A DNA stretch of 64,000 nucleotides from Haladaptatus pallidirubidus. Its GTDB lineage: Archaea; Halobacteriota; Halobacteria; Halobacteriales; Haladaptataceae. The notes under the pieces were generated by a model, which did no database searches, was not told where the DNA came from, and saw nothing but the letters and a program-made list of their open reading frames with translations. The stretch's first letter is position 1; each line of letters opens with the position of its first letter. Location of the stretch: contig NZ_CP085301.1 in the NCBI RefSeq assembly GCF_020700235.1, forward strand, positions 1,178,001-1,242,000, in the 5' to 3' direction. The position numbers and the translations under genes are program-made. Positions 17,679 to 26,742 of this stretch are shown here, one piece after another.

Positions 17679-18338
17679 CTACCGTCCTTCCACTAATCTC
17701 GAACCGATTCGCTCGGGCAATCCGGCCTTTCGAACCGCCTCCTGTACGGATTCGATGTTGTAATTCACGCGATGTTCCTCGACGGTCAGCTCATCACCAT
17801 CGAGAATCGCGTAGGCCGCCCGAGAATCACCATCTCGGGGTTGGCCGACGCTCCCCGGATTCATCACGATGCCCTCGTCGTACACGTCGTGGTGCTGAAC
17901 GTGGGTGTGGCCCATGACGAGCACGTCCTCGTCGCCCAATAGTTCCGACGAAAATTCGTCCGGATAGGTGTAGTAGTCGGGGTCGTCCGGATGGCCGTGG
18001 ACGATTCGTACCCGGCCGTCGCACGCGATCGTGCTGGTCGGGCGGTTCGCCAACCACTCGCGCTGGAGGTCGTTTAGTTCGTCGCGGGCGTACTCGACGC
18101 CCGCGCTGGCCATGCTGTTGAAACTGAACACCGCTCCCGAAACGACGGCGCGGTCGTGGTTGCCCATCACGCTGGCCGCCACCCGGTCACGAAGAATATC
18201 GACGCACTCGGCGGGCCACGGATTGTAGCCGACCACGTCGCCCGCACAGAGCAGTGCATCGACCGCTGGCATGTCGTCCAACACAGCGTCGAGCGCGACT
18301 CGGTTCGCGTGCACGTCCGAAATTACACCGACTTTCAT
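17679..18338 (-). CDS. YfcE/MJ0936-type metallophosphoesterase
   Basis: A 219-residue calcineurin-like phosphoesterase, probably a phosphodiesterase with two metal ions. All five motifs are present in order: GVISDVHANRVAL at the start, LLCAGDVVGYNPWP (about 33-46), VMGNHDRAVVSG, RIVHGHPDDPDYYTY in the middle and VLVMGHTHVQHHDVY, followed by NPGSVGQPRDGD. The final motif is typical of YfcE relatives. The ATG MKVGVISDVH is the only sensible start; the longer frame upstream lacks the family pattern. It lies 25 bases downstream of purO on the same strand and may be co-transcribed. Confidence 0.88.
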   Translation of the reverse strand: MKVGVISDVHANRVALDAVLDDMPAVDALLCAGDVVGYNPWPAECVDILRDRVAASVMGNHDRAVVSGAVFSFNSMASAGVEYARDELNDLQREWLANRPTSTIACDGRVRIVHGHPDDPDYYTYPDEFSSELLGDEDVLVMGHTHVQHHDVYDEGIVMNPGSVGQPRDGDSRAAYAILDGDELTVEEHRVNYNIESVQEAVRKAGLPERIGSRLVEGR

Positions 18339-18363
18339 GTGGAACGATACGTTCGCCGAAGAC

Positions 18364-18984
18364 TTAATTCCCGTTCTTGATTGCGAAGGAGAACGTATCG
18401 CTAGCATCCGAATCGCTTGCGTCACCTTCTACGTCGCTCGCGTCTCTTCCGTTTCGCGCCACTCCAACTGAACAAACCGGATGTTCGAAATCGAGTTCGT
18501 AGGCCGCGATCGCCGCCTCCTCTGCGCTTTCCACTCTGAACGCGAACGGTTCTGGCGTGTTCTTCTCGTAGGTTGCGACGAGCGCGGGTTCCGTCACTTG
18601 CTCAATCAATAGGGCATCCCGACGGACGATACCGATGTACGACTCCTCGCCAATCGTGCCCGCGATTCGCGGCGTGTCGTAGTCGTCCTTCTCGTAATCC
18701 AACGCCAGCAGAGTTTCGGCGAGCGCGTCCCGCACGGGATAGCCGAGTTCGATTTTTTCCGCGATAGGATCCACCTGCGACCCGTTTCCGATGACCGCGG
18801 CGTCGCCGACGATCCGCGCGCAGTTATAGGAGATGTAGGGGTTGTCCGTTTCCGGCGCGTCCTCCGTCGGCGCGATGGTTACGGCGTCGTCGCGTGCAAC
18901 TGCTTTCCGGTTCGGGAACGACCGCGAAGAAACTCGGTATGCGCCCACGTCCGGGCCAATCACGATGAAGCGTCCGATGTACAT
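18364..18984 (-). CDS. purO: Archaeal IMP cyclohydrolase
   Basis: The 206-residue archaeal enzyme that closes the ring of FAICAR to IMP, the last step of purine synthesis, replacing the bacterial PurH domain. It begins [17 protein letters not shown], continues [11 protein letters not shown] and carries [21 protein letters not shown] in the middle, the archaeal PurO signatures of the NTN-hydrolase fold. The acidic C-terminal tail ([16 protein letters not shown]) is a halophilic extension. I choose the ATG at 18984; a TTG two codons upstream is unlikely. Confidence 0.93.
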   Translation of the reverse strand: MYIGRFIVIGPDVGAYRVSSRSFPNRKAVARDDAVTIAPTEDAPETDNPYISYNCARIVGDAAVIGNGSQVDPIAEKIELGYPVRDALAETLLALDYEKDDYDTPRIAGTIGEESYIGIVRRDALLIEQVTEPALVATYEKNTPEPFAFRVESAEEAAIAAYELDFEHPVCSVGVARNGRDASDVEGDASDSDASDTFSFAIKNGN

Positions 18985-19119
18985 ACACAAGGATGCGCAA
19001 CGGCAGAGGATATAGGTAGTGGTTTGTGCATGGTTACGGGGTGAGTTTTAGTAACATACGTAATCCAAACGCGCAACGCTTACAAGCAAGCGGCCAGTAC
19101 GGTATTCTGCAGCAAGCCA

Positions 19120-19192
19120 AGTCCCATGGGGTAGTGGCCAATCCTGAAGCCTTCTGGGGGCTTCGACCGCGGTTCGAATCCGTGTGGGACTA
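19120..19192 (+). tRNA. tRNA-Gln (anticodon CTG)
   Basis: A 73-nt cloverleaf ending in discriminator A. Acceptor AGTCCCA/TGGGACT pairs 7 of 7, and the D arm is GGGT-AGTGGCCA-ATCC. The anticodon stem AAGCC/GGCTT holds loop TTCTGGG with CTG at 19154-19156. The T arm CGCGG-TTCGAAT-CCGTG has one G-T pair. No intron and no encoded CCA. Transcribed towards the convergent DUF5789-like gene. T33 and G37 support the anticodon reading. Confidence 0.93.
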
Positions 19193-19243
19193 TGCCTTCG
19201 TTTCTGTGTTTTTGCGATGATACCTCGGAGACTATCGATGGGA

Positions 19244-19264
19244 ACCCCTTCGTTTCAACTGGAG
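19244..19264 (-). repeat. ORB-like element downstream of tRNA-Gln
   Basis: The + strand reads ACCCCTTCGTTTC-AAC-TGGAG, a complete 21-base match to the ORB layout. It is placed 8 bases beyond the stop of the convergent DUF5789-like gene and about 50 bases after the tRNA. Same orientation as the copies at 16092 and in the left half of the origin. Confidence 0.7.
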
Positions 19265-19271
19265 ATTACTG

Positions 19272-19646
19272 TTAGTTCGTATTCGATTTCTCGTCCGACT
19301 CCGTAGAATCGATTTCTCCCAATGCCCGTTCATCGTTGTACTCCTCCATTCCACCGGCCTCACCGGTGACTTCGTTGTACACCGCTTCCCGCGCTTCTTC
19401 GGCGGATTCGAACCGTTCGTCCACGAGACGGTCGAACACGCTCCCCAGCGATTCCGTTTCGTTCGGTAAATCGAGTTGCTGGTCACCGTACTCAGTCGCC
19501 AACTCCTCGCTCGTCGTCGGATATTTGTGTTCGCCGAGTATCCGACCAGCCTCGCCCAGCATATCCTCGACGCTCTCCGCGCGTTCACGCTGTCGTTCGC
19601 GTGCACTGTCCTGCACGTCTCCTGTATCGTGGTCGTCTTCAGGCAT
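19272..19646 (-). CDS. Small acidic DUF5789-like protein
   Basis: A 124-residue very acidic soluble protein found, as far as I know, only in haloarchaea. Visible features: a charged N-terminal tail rich in Glu/Arg (RERQRERAESVEDM), a core GEHKYPTTSEELATEYGDQQLDLPNETESLGSVFDRL and a disordered Ser/Asp-rich C-terminus. The core pattern 'tyP.t.eELi..yGd..idlpnG.EtLgevl.rl' is that of DUF5789. A longer frame overlapping it in another register (19232-19690) is a basic, low-complexity shadow. Function unknown. Confidence 0.8.
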   Translation of the reverse strand: MPEDDHDTGDVQDSARERQRERAESVEDMLGEAGRILGEHKYPTTSEELATEYGDQQLDLPNETESLGSVFDRLVDERFESAEEAREAVYNEVTGEAGGMEEYNDERALGEIDSTESDEKSNTN

Positions 19647-19711
19647 GGTGTCGGAAGTACGTCGAGGTATCGGAAATTCGTACCGGCCACCGACGAGCCG
19701 TGAGAATCAAT

Positions 19712-20209
19712 CTATTTTTCGACTTCGAGCAGGGCAACGCGCTCGCAAACGAGGTCGGAAAGATTCGTGCTGGTAGCATCCAGTTCTCGCTCGGAAATAT
19801 CGAAGAAATCGAAAAGCGTCTCGTGGTTCGGGTTTCCGAGCGTATCGGCGGATTCTAACAGTTTGGAAACGGCCTCCACGGCCGCCCTTTCGTTTCCGTT
19901 TTCCTCACCATCGACTACCACAATCACTTCCTGTTCACCCTCTGAAACGCCCATTTCGAGCGCCTGATTGATTTGGCGGCGGCCCGCGGCGTACAGCAGA
20001 ATCTCGACTGCCGGATCGCGGGCGACATTCTCTCCCCGGTCGAACGCGCGGTTCGCGTGTTCGACCGCCGATTCGAGATGGTCGCGTCCGGCGACGAAGC
20101 GCGCGTCGAACGCCTGTATCGCGCAGTTAGATTCATCGTCGATGGCTCCGACGCGGGAGAGAAATTCGTCGAGGTCGTCGATGGTGATTTCGCCTTCGAC
20201 CAACTTCAT
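19712..20209 (-). CDS. cgi121: KEOPS complex subunit Cgi121
   Basis: A 165-residue subunit of the KEOPS/EKC complex, which makes the universal t6A modification of ANN-decoding tRNAs; Cgi121 binds the tRNA and the Bud32 kinase. Features: [59 protein letters not shown] core (about 28-83), where 'lyasg.rqI..Al...G' is the family signature, then a beta strand ([10 protein letters not shown]). The start ATG overlaps the stop of hel308 by four bases, so the two genes are translationally coupled. Confidence 0.88.
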   Translation of the reverse strand: MKLVEGEITIDDLDEFLSRVGAIDDESNCAIQAFDARFVAGRDHLESAVEHANRAFDRGENVARDPAVEILLYAAGRRQINQALEMGVSEGEQEVIVVVDGEENGNERAAVEAVSKLLESADTLGNPNHETLFDFFDISERELDATSTNLSDLVCERVALLEVEK

Positions 20210-22476
20210 TCGAAATCACCGAGACTCTGCTGGCCGCCGTTTTCGGCCGCTTCGTTCGCGGTTTTGGTCGCGCTGGCTTTTGCTTCCGCATCAGCTTCGA
20301 CGCCGTCCAGCGAGGGGTCTTTCCGACCGACGTTTTCGAGGATGGTTTCTGTCGTTTTTCGTCTGCCGCGGAGTGCACCGAGAACCACCGATTTGTCCGC
20401 TTCACGGAGGTCTGCCCGGGATTCGATTCCGGCAGCGTACAACCGACGGGCACGTTTTCGCCCGACATTTCGCACACCTGCGAGGTCGAGCAGTTCCTCC
20501 TCGACGCCGTACTCGACACGTTTTCGCGCCTCGCGGACTGCTGTCGTTGTTGCTGGTGGAAGACTTTCCTCGTCGCTCCGCTGGAGTTCGCTGGCGAGTC
20601 GTTCCGCCGCGTTCAGCAACCACTCCGCCGTATCGACTTTGCCGCGAATGTCGCCGGGGCCGATTGCGTAGCGCTCCGTAATTCGGTCTTCGTCCAGTTC
20701 GCTCGCCCAATCTTCGAGGAGTCGAGCGGTTTTCAGCGCCGACAGCCAATCCTCGAAGGCGTGGTCTTCGAACTCCGAAGGCATCGGCCCGAGGAACTCC
20801 GGTTCCCGTTCGTAGGCGATTTCGGTGTAGCGTTCACGGTCACCCGACCGAAGGTAGAGTTGATACATGTCCGGCGTGCGCGAGACGAGGTGGTACAAAC
20901 CCAACGCAGTCGGGTCGTCTTCCGCGGCCCGCAGGCCGTCGATGATTTCGGCGGCGCTCATCGGGTCGAGATAGAGTTGCGAGACGCGGTGGCCCAATCC
21001 GGTGGCCCGCAATCGGTCGTCGCGCTCGAGGAATCCGTTTCGTTCGAGATAGTCCAACACTCGTTGGGTGACCGTTTCGAGACGACCGGTTTCGTCGGTT
21101 TGGGTCGCGTACAGCGTCCGTTCGAGGAAATCGAGCAGTTCTTCCTCCGTTCCCGCGAATCCCGAGGCGACGGTGGCGAGGATGTGCGTTCGCAGCGCGG
21201 GTTCCGCAGCAAGTTTCGAGTGAACCGCTTCTGGATCCGCCCAGACGTACTGGTCGAACAACTCTTGCAGTTCCTCGTGGCTTTTGGCGATGAGCACCGC
21301 CTCGCCGTAGGGATCGAGACCCGGCCGTCCCGCCCGCCCGAACATTTGGTGTATTTCTAACACGTCGAGGGGTTGCATCCCGCCGATGTCGCCGTCGTAC
21401 CGCCGCCAGTCGCGGACGATGACGCGTCTGCTCGGGGTGTTCACCCCCGCGGCGAGCGTCGGCGTCGCGCTGATGACTTTCACGAGCCGGTCGCGGAACA
21501 CGTCCTCCACGATTGAGCGATGTTCGCTCGCGAGTCCGGCGTGGTGGAACGCCGAGCCCTTTTCCACCGCGTTCGCGAGATCCTCGCTCGTTTCGGTGTC
21601 GCTCACGTCCCGAATTTCATCGCCGACGTCGCGGAGCTTGCGCCGTTCTTCGTCGGTGAGATAGCCTTTCGTCACGTCCGCGAGTCGCTTCGCAGCGGCC
21701 TCCGCGTTTCGGCGCGAGTTGACGAACACGAGCGACGACCCCTCGTCACCGAGCGTGTCCTCGACCAGCGCGGCCGTTTCCTTTTGTTTTCCGCGCTGAA
21801 GTTCCTGTTGCGTGCCGTCGTCAAAATGGAGGGCTTGGCCGTAGAGAACGCCCTTCCGAAGGTCGATTGGCCGCCACGAGGAATCGACGAGAGTGGCGTC
21901 GAGCCATTCGGCCATCTCGTCGGCGTTCCCGACCGTCGCGGAGAGCGCGACGGTCTGGAGATTCGGATTCACGCGCCGAAGTTTCGCGAGCGTGACTTCC
22001 AGCGTCGGACCGCGATGTGCGTCATTGACGAGGTGGACTTCGTCGGCGACGACGCAAGATAGGTCATCAACCCATTTTGCGCCGTTTCGCACGAGCGAGT
22101 CAACCTTTTCGCTCGTGGCGACGATGATGTCCTTCGTCGCCAGCCAATCGCCGTCGCTGTCGTAATTTCCGGTGGAGACCCCGACCGAGATCCCGTACTG
22201 TTCGAACTCCTCGAACTCCTCTTTTTTCTCGCTGGCGAGGGCGCGAAGCGGGACGATGTAGAGCGCTTTCCCCCCGCGGGCGACACTCGAAAGCATCGCC
22301 AACTCTGCGATGAACGTCTTCCCGCTCGCGGTCGGAATGCTGGCGACGATACTCTCGCCGTCGGTGATTCCAGCCTCGACTGCTTCCGCTTGTGGCGGGT
22401 ACAGTTCCTCGATACCCTGTGATTGGAAGTGTTCTGGGACGCCGTCGGGTAACCCCGTCAAATCGGCGACGTTCAC
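20206..22476 (-). CDS. hel308: ATP-dependent DNA helicase Hel308 (Hjm/StaA)
   Basis: A 756-residue superfamily 2 3'-5' helicase acting at stalled forks, homologous to PolQ/HELQ helicases. Walker A PTASGKT at 48-54, DEVH box at 145-148, [14 protein letters not shown] (motif III), VFNSRR-like [16 protein letters not shown] (motif IV) and [15 protein letters not shown] (motif VI). The C-terminal half has the winged helix and ratchet domain and an HhH-like [19 protein letters not shown]. The last residues QQSLGDFE look like a PCNA-interacting peptide. An acidic, disordered linker precedes it. Start chosen at [12 protein letters not shown]. Confidence 0.95.
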   Translation of the reverse strand: MNVADLTGLPDGVPEHFQSQGIEELYPPQAEAVEAGITDGESIVASIPTASGKTFIAELAMLSSVARGGKALYIVPLRALASEKKEEFEEFEQYGISVGVSTGNYDSDGDWLATKDIIVATSEKVDSLVRNGAKWVDDLSCVVADEVHLVNDAHRGPTLEVTLAKLRRVNPNLQTVALSATVGNADEMAEWLDATLVDSSWRPIDLRKGVLYGQALHFDDGTQQELQRGKQKETAALVEDTLGDEGSSLVFVNSRRNAEAAAKRLADVTKGYLTDEERRKLRDVGDEIRDVSDTETSEDLANAVEKGSAFHHAGLASEHRSIVEDVFRDRLVKVISATPTLAAGVNTPSRRVIVRDWRRYDGDIGGMQPLDVLEIHQMFGRAGRPGLDPYGEAVLIAKSHEELQELFDQYVWADPEAVHSKLAAEPALRTHILATVASGFAGTEEELLDFLERTLYATQTDETGRLETVTQRVLDYLERNGFLERDDRLRATGLGHRVSQLYLDPMSAAEIIDGLRAAEDDPTALGLYHLVSRTPDMYQLYLRSGDRERYTEIAYEREPEFLGPMPSEFEDHAFEDWLSALKTARLLEDWASELDEDRITERYAIGPGDIRGKVDTAEWLLNAAERLASELQRSDEESLPPATTTAVREARKRVEYGVEEELLDLAGVRNVGRKRARRLYAAGIESRADLREADKSVVLGALRGRRKTTETILENVGRKDPSLDGVEADAEAKASATKTANEAAENGGQQSLGDFE

Positions 22477-22626
22477 GCACGCTCACCCTGCGTGCGCGGT
22501 GTGAATCCGGTCATTACCTCCGATTGGCGCGTCTTCCCGTTTAAACTGTCGGGTGGACGCGGGAGAAGATGGCATCTGGTCGATTCGTGGGAGAAGATAC
22601 TTTTCATCGTGCTGTAAGGTGTGAGT

Positions 22627-23379
22627 ATGCCTATTCCAAAATTTGGCGACAAATACGATTTGCCTGCGCTCTTTTCACCTGAAGACGCGGTAGAGGCTCA
22701 CGGTGGAAAGGTGCCGGAAATGCCACCAGTCGTTATCCTCGGATTCGAGGACGAACTGTTCGAAGCGGTGAACGAACGCGCAACGGACAGCGTAAACTAC
22801 GTTCGGAATCAGGAGTTGCAACTGCTCGACGAAAGCGTGGGATTCGTCGGTGATTTCGGTATCGGGCCGACAGTCACCGCGATCATCGCGGAAAACGTCA
22901 TCGCGGCGGGTGCGGAGGTCGTCTGTCTCCTCTGTGGCTGTGCCAGTTTGCAGAAAGATATTGGGTTGGACGAGGCCATTCTTCCGACGCGCGCCATCCG
23001 CGACGAAGGAGTTTCGCATCATTACCTTCCGGAGGGAGAGAAGGTGGAAACGACCCCGAAGCTGACGGATCGTCTCGATTCCGCGCTCACGGAGAGTGGA
23101 ATCGGAACCCACCGCGGGCCGACGTGGTCGATGGGGGCGATGTACCGCGAGACGATTCCCGAAATCGACCATTACGCAAGCAAAGGTATTCTCTCCCTCG
23201 GCATGGCCGAATCAGCTCTACTCGCGGTTGCCGCCTACCGCCGCGTCGATGCCGCCGTCGTTCATGAAGTCGGTGACTATCTCACGACGGACGAGTGGGA
23301 ACCGAACGCGGATGAGCCGTGTTCGCTTCCAACGATGCTCGACCCGACTATCGAGGCACTTCGAACCTACATCTCATAG
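22627..23379 (+). CDS. Nucleoside phosphorylase (uridine phosphorylase-like)
   Basis: A 250-residue PNP/UDP-family phosphorylase that splits nucleosides with phosphate. Visible: VILGFEDELFEAV (phosphate-site strand), GDFGIGPTVTAIIAENVIAAGAEVVCLLCGCASLQ (the GxGxPsaai-like segment and the later strand), DEGVSHHYLPEG (the EGtsyhY equivalent) and SLGMAESALLAVAAYRRV, with Met-Glu at the ribose-binding position. An in-frame GTG lies two codons upstream of the ATG used. Which base is preferred cannot be read. Confidence 0.85.
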   Translation: MPIPKFGDKYDLPALFSPEDAVEAHGGKVPEMPPVVILGFEDELFEAVNERATDSVNYVRNQELQLLDESVGFVGDFGIGPTVTAIIAENVIAAGAEVVCLLCGCASLQKDIGLDEAILPTRAIRDEGVSHHYLPEGEKVETTPKLTDRLDSALTESGIGTHRGPTWSMGAMYRETIPEIDHYASKGILSLGMAESALLAVAAYRRVDAAVVHEVGDYLTTDEWEPNADEPCSLPTMLDPTIEALRTYIS

Positions 23380-23452
23380 CGCTTCGTCGTTTTAAGTCGC
23401 CCACTGCATCATCTCCGTCACTCATTTGAAGGCACATATCGGAGTGTTACGT

Positions 23453-23695
23453 ATGAAAATCGAATACGACCGAAACACCTGCACGGGAATGTATCAGTGC
23501 ACCGCCGAGTGGGACGAGTTCGTGGAGAACCGCGAGGAAGGCAAAGCCGACCTGCTGGAAAGCGAGGAAGCCGAAGACGGAATCTTCGTGCGCGAAGTGC
23601 CGGAAGGCGAGGAGTTCGACGCCGAGATGGCGGCCCGCGTCTGCCCCGTCGATGCCATCAAGGTATACGACGACGACGGCGAGCAAATCGTCTAA
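23453..23695 (+). CDS. One-cluster ferredoxin with CxxMxxC motif
   Basis: An 80-residue acidic ferredoxin. Ligands are Cys10 and Cys16 in CTGMYQC and Cys64 in ARVCPVDAI. The second cysteine of the usual CxxCxxC is Met13, so a [3Fe-4S] cluster or an exogenous fourth ligand is likely rather than a standard [4Fe-4S]. A charged insertion (residues 25-60) separates the halves. An in-frame start 9 codons upstream exists, but MKIEYDRNTC begins the domain. Electron carrier; partner unknown. Confidence 0.85.
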   Translation: MKIEYDRNTCTGMYQCTAEWDEFVENREEGKADLLESEEAEDGIFVREVPEGEEFDAEMAARVCPVDAIKVYDDDGEQIV

Positions 23696-23716
23696 GTAAT
23701 TCTTTTACCCCTTCGA

Positions 23717-23764
23717 AGAATACCGTTTCGACTGGAGTGGAAAGGGTACCGTTTCGGGTGGAAA
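23717..23764 (-). repeat. Two tandem ORB cores between ferredoxin and orc1
   Basis: CGTTTCGACTGGAG (23724-23737) and CGTTTCGGGTGGAA (23750-23763) match the ORB core CGTTTC-N3-TGGA, 26 bases apart, in the same orientation as the complete copies on this side of the origin. The ACCCC part is degenerate (ACC only). They lie between the convergent ends of the ferredoxin and orc1 genes. Confidence 0.55.
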
Positions 23765-23831
23765 CCGCCGGAGTGAAGCGCGGTAAGTCATAAAATAGGT
23801 TGCTGAATCGTAGGGTTAGCCGTGGGAAGAG

Positions 23832-25325
23832 TTAGCTGTCAAATCGCGCCTGTTGCATGAACGGTTGAATGTCGTCGATGTCGCTGAGCCGCGAGTCCGA
23901 CTGGAGGACGGCCTCGGTTTCGTCGATTGGAACGGAGATACTGATTTCTTTCGTGCGGCCGTAGCGACCCTTCGAGACGACGACGGCGTTGACGATGCCG
24001 AGCATGTCGAGTTCGCTGATGAGGTCGGTGACGCGGCGCTGGGTGAGGATGTCGGCATCGATTTCCTCGCAGAGATGTTTGTAGACGTTGTACACCTCGC
24101 CCGTGTTGATGTTGTGGACGCCGTTCTTTTCGAGCGAGATGGTCGAAAAGAGGACGAGTTTCGACTGCGTCGGAAGCGTTCGAACGACCTCCACCACGCG
24201 GTCGAGTTCGATCTTGTCCTGCGCTTTGCGAACGTGACCTTCCTCGATGCGCTCTTTCTGGTCACGTTCGGCGAGTTCGCCTGCAGTTCGAAGTAGGTCG
24301 AGTGCGCGGCGAGCATCCCCGTGTTCCTGCGCGGCGAACGCAGCACACAGCGGAATCACGTCGTCCGAGAGAGCGTCTTCTTTGAACGCGACGTCCGCCC
24401 GATGCTGAAGGATATCGCGAAGTTGGTTCGCGTCATACGGCGGGAAGACGATTTCTTCCTCTCCGAGACTGGATTTGACGCGGGGGTCGAGGAAGTCAGT
24501 GAACTTCAGGTCGTTGCTGATGCCCATGATTGACACCCGCGAATTTTCGAGTTCGGAGTTCATTCGCGAGAGATTGTAGAGTGTGTCGTCGCCGGATTTT
24601 TCGACCAGTTTGTCGATTTCGTCCAGCATGATGACGACGACCCGCTCCTGATAATCGACGGCTTCGAAAAACGTGTTGTACACGCGGTCGGTCGGCCACC
24701 CGGTCATCGGGACGGCCTCCATCTCGTCTGCGTCGTCTTCCAGTTCCTCAATTCGGTCTTCGATTGCATCGAGCGAGGAAAATTCCGTGTTTTTGAGTTG
24801 ATCAGATTCAGCGGCGACGCCGTCACGAATATCTTGGAGCTCCGAGATTCGTTCCTCTATCTCGATTTGATTGTTTTCGATGAACTTGTTGGCGAGTTGC
24901 GCGAGTACGCGATACTGCGTATCGGTCACTTCGCAGTTGATGTATTCGACCTCACACGGAACCTCATACTTTAGCGAGGTACGTTCGAGTTCCTGGCTGA
25001 CGAATTTTGCGCTCGCGGTCTTGCCGGTACCCGTCTTCCCGTAAATGAGAATATTCGACGGCGTCTCGCCTCGGAGTGCGGCGACGAGGATGGTCGCCAT
25101 TCGGTTGATTTGTTCTTTTCTGTGCGGGAGTTCGTGCGGCGTGTACGAGGGTCGAAGAACTTCTTTGTTCTCAAAAATCGGTTCGCCGCTGAGAAGGTCG
25201 TCGAACAACCCTTGGTTGCCCTCGGCTGTGTCGTCCAACACAACCTCGTCCAAATCGACGCCCTCGAAGCCACGACTCCCGTGGCCGGTTCGTTCGTCCG
25301 ATGGGTTGGTGTTCTCGTCTGACAT
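23832..25325 (-). CDS. orc1: Orc1/Cdc6 replication initiator
   Basis: A 497-residue initiator of the archaeal Orc1/Cdc6 family that binds ORBs and loads MCM. AAA+ domain: Walker A GKTGTGKT at 96-103, Walker B VVVIMLDEIDKL with Asp235-Glu236, sensor I SIMGISNDLKFTDFLDPRV, and sensor II HGDARRALDLLRTAGELA. A long acidic coiled-coil insertion (about 155-205) sits between Walker A and B. The C-terminal winged helix carries LTQRRVTDLISELDMLGIV. It is transcribed away from the origin spacer, the usual arrangement for the oriC1 initiator. Confidence 0.96.
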   Translation of the reverse strand: MSDENTNPSDERTGHGSRGFEGVDLDEVVLDDTAEGNQGLFDDLLSGEPIFENKEVLRPSYTPHELPHRKEQINRMATILVAALRGETPSNILIYGKTGTGKTASAKFVSQELERTSLKYEVPCEVEYINCEVTDTQYRVLAQLANKFIENNQIEIEERISELQDIRDGVAAESDQLKNTEFSSLDAIEDRIEELEDDADEMEAVPMTGWPTDRVYNTFFEAVDYQERVVVIMLDEIDKLVEKSGDDTLYNLSRMNSELENSRVSIMGISNDLKFTDFLDPRVKSSLGEEEIVFPPYDANQLRDILQHRADVAFKEDALSDDVIPLCAAFAAQEHGDARRALDLLRTAGELAERDQKERIEEGHVRKAQDKIELDRVVEVVRTLPTQSKLVLFSTISLEKNGVHNINTGEVYNVYKHLCEEIDADILTQRRVTDLISELDMLGIVNAVVVSKGRYGRTKEISISVPIDETEAVLQSDSRLSDIDDIQPFMQQARFDS

Positions 25326-25338
25326 ATGTCGGCTACGG

Positions 25339-25359
25339 ACCCCTTCGTTTCCACTGGAG
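25339..25359 (-). repeat. ORB 1 of the origin
   Basis: The + strand reads ACCCCTTCGTTTC-CAC-TGGAG; the minus strand gives a form that I recall as identical to the Pyrococcus ORB consensus. It lies 13 bases upstream of the orc1 start, where bound Orc1 could repress its own promoter. Confidence 0.85.
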
Positions 25360-25821
25360 TTATCGCGCCCTGCGGAGAGAGACGGGAAAACACCGGGAAG
25401 AACACCCGGTTTCGTTTCCCACAGAAACGACAGCGCGTCCAGTTGATGCAGATGAACAAGAGGTGCAGCACAGTATTAAAATCTTTCTTATTGGTGTCGT
25501 GACGGGTGAAATACGGGTTTTCAGCGGTATTCGTCCGAAACAGCACCGTTTCAAGTCGAGTTCGAATTTGCTCGAAAGACGACTCCCACCAGAATTTATG
25601 TAATAAATCAGTGAAGAAGTGGATTTTCGAAGATCGACAATGAAATCGACGACTCGGTAACGGCAAAGAAAATTTTGAACAACAATACCATATTCGAGAT
25701 GATAGTTTGCATCGGTACCCTGCCTGACGGGTCGTTTCGCGTTCCGTGAAAAATCGGTTTAACACCTCCTCCGTTTCGGATGAAGTCGAACGACGACAGT
25801 TTCGAACCCCGTCATTTGTCA

Positions 25822-25842
25822 ACCCCCTCGTTTCGGGTGGAA
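25822..25842 (-). repeat. ORB 2 of the origin
   Basis: ACCCCCTCGTTTC-GGG-TGGAA on the + strand, same orientation as ORB 1. Confidence 0.8.
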
Positions 25843-25955
25843 CACGAAGTTACGCCGAAAAACGTCCAATGTGACGCAGAGTAACAGAGACTCCCTCAAG
25901 GGTCGTCGAAAACCGTAGTATGTTGGACGATAGCAATGAACATTCCGTCCCCCCC

Positions 25956-25976
25956 ACCCCTTCGTTTCAGGTGGAA
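25956..25976 (-). repeat. ORB 3, left of the unwinding element
   Basis: ACCCCTTCGTTTC-AGG-TGGAA on the + strand. Together with ORB 4 it forms an inverted pair; the two 21-mers are perfect reverse complements and enclose the AT-rich element. Confidence 0.88.
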
Positions 25977-26004
25977 CGCGAGAAAGAGACGGTAGGGGGT
26001 ACGA

Positions 26005-26056
26005 CAATATTTAGAACACGAACCTTTATTGCAACACGATTTAAACAATATCCACA
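26005..26056. other. AT-rich duplex unwinding element
   Basis: About 50 bases that are clearly AT-rich (segments such as CAATATTTAG, CCTTTATTGC and GATTTAAACAATATCC) between inverted ORBs 3 and 4, where helicase loading would begin. Confidence 0.7.
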
Positions 26057-26139
26057 AACTAGGGCAATCCGTTTTCTAGAAGGAGTTGTGGTCTGTAAGT
26101 TACCTGGTACCGTCATCCCTCATCCCCCTTCTCCTTCGG

Positions 26140-26160
26140 TTCCACCTGAAACGAAGGGGT
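26140..26160 (+). repeat. ORB 4, right of the unwinding element
   Basis: TTCCACCTGAAACGAAGGGGT-type, exact reverse complement of ORB 3; written in parts: TTCCA-CC-TGAAACGAAGGGGT. Confidence 0.88.
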
Positions 26161-26451
26161 GGGGGTCGTTCGATACCCCCGAATCGTGAGCTGTGGCAGC
26201 AATCGACGCACTTGTCGAATTGTGACCCCTTGCATCTCCCGACTGCGTTCTACCGTCCAACCATAACTTCGACGCGGTTCGACAGAGCCGCAGTCTCGTG
26301 CCAAAAGCTATCACGTCCACTCGTTCAATCATCCGTTCACCCGTTTATCCGATCGTTCGTCTATTCGTCCACAAACGTCGACAATTCCCGACGACAATTC
26401 GTTACGACAGTTTGCCCGTAGACTACGATAACTCCCCCTCGAGCCACGACG

Positions 26452-26472
26452 ACCCCTCCATTTCGAGTGGAA
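26452..26472 (-). repeat. ORB 5 of the origin
   Basis: ACCCCTCCATTTC-GAG-TGGAA on the + strand. It is the only copy right of the unwinding element in the left-side orientation, and its core has CATTTC instead of CGTTTC. Confidence 0.7.
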
Positions 26473-26732
26473 CCTTCACAGGGGGAGCTTTGGCTTCGAA
26501 CAGCCGACAGTTATGTCGTCATATTTCCAACCTTCAAAACCGTACCCTCTGTCCTCGTTTCATCTTATTTCTCCTGCAAACTAGCACCCATCTTCTGCAA
26601 ACAAGCTGGTAATTTGTGTCAACAGTTGTCTGACGTAGGTTTAAGTGAATGGCGTAAAGTTGTACGCGCAACAGCCCCGCGTCCGGGTACAATCACTCGG
26701 TTGCTCAACGACGAGTAACCCCTCGATAGCAG

Positions 26733-26742
26733 ATATATATAG
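26733..26742 (+). promoter_or_regulatory. TATA box and Shine-Dalgarno site of the origin-associated operon
   Basis: ATATATATAG lies about 38 bases before the GTPase ATG, leaving a leader of about 15 bases. GGGAG at 26767-26771 is well placed as a ribosome site, unusual in this window of mostly leaderless genes. Confidence 0.6.

Noticed and set aside
19232..19690. A 152-codon minus frame overlapping the DUF5789-like gene
   Set aside because: Basic, low-complexity alternative frame; the 124-residue acidic frame carries the family pattern.
25405..25430. A further ORB near the orc1 start (GGTTTCGTTTCCCACAGAAAC)
   Set aside because: Only the CGTTTC core fits; the TGGA and ACCCC parts do not, so I leave it out of the count.
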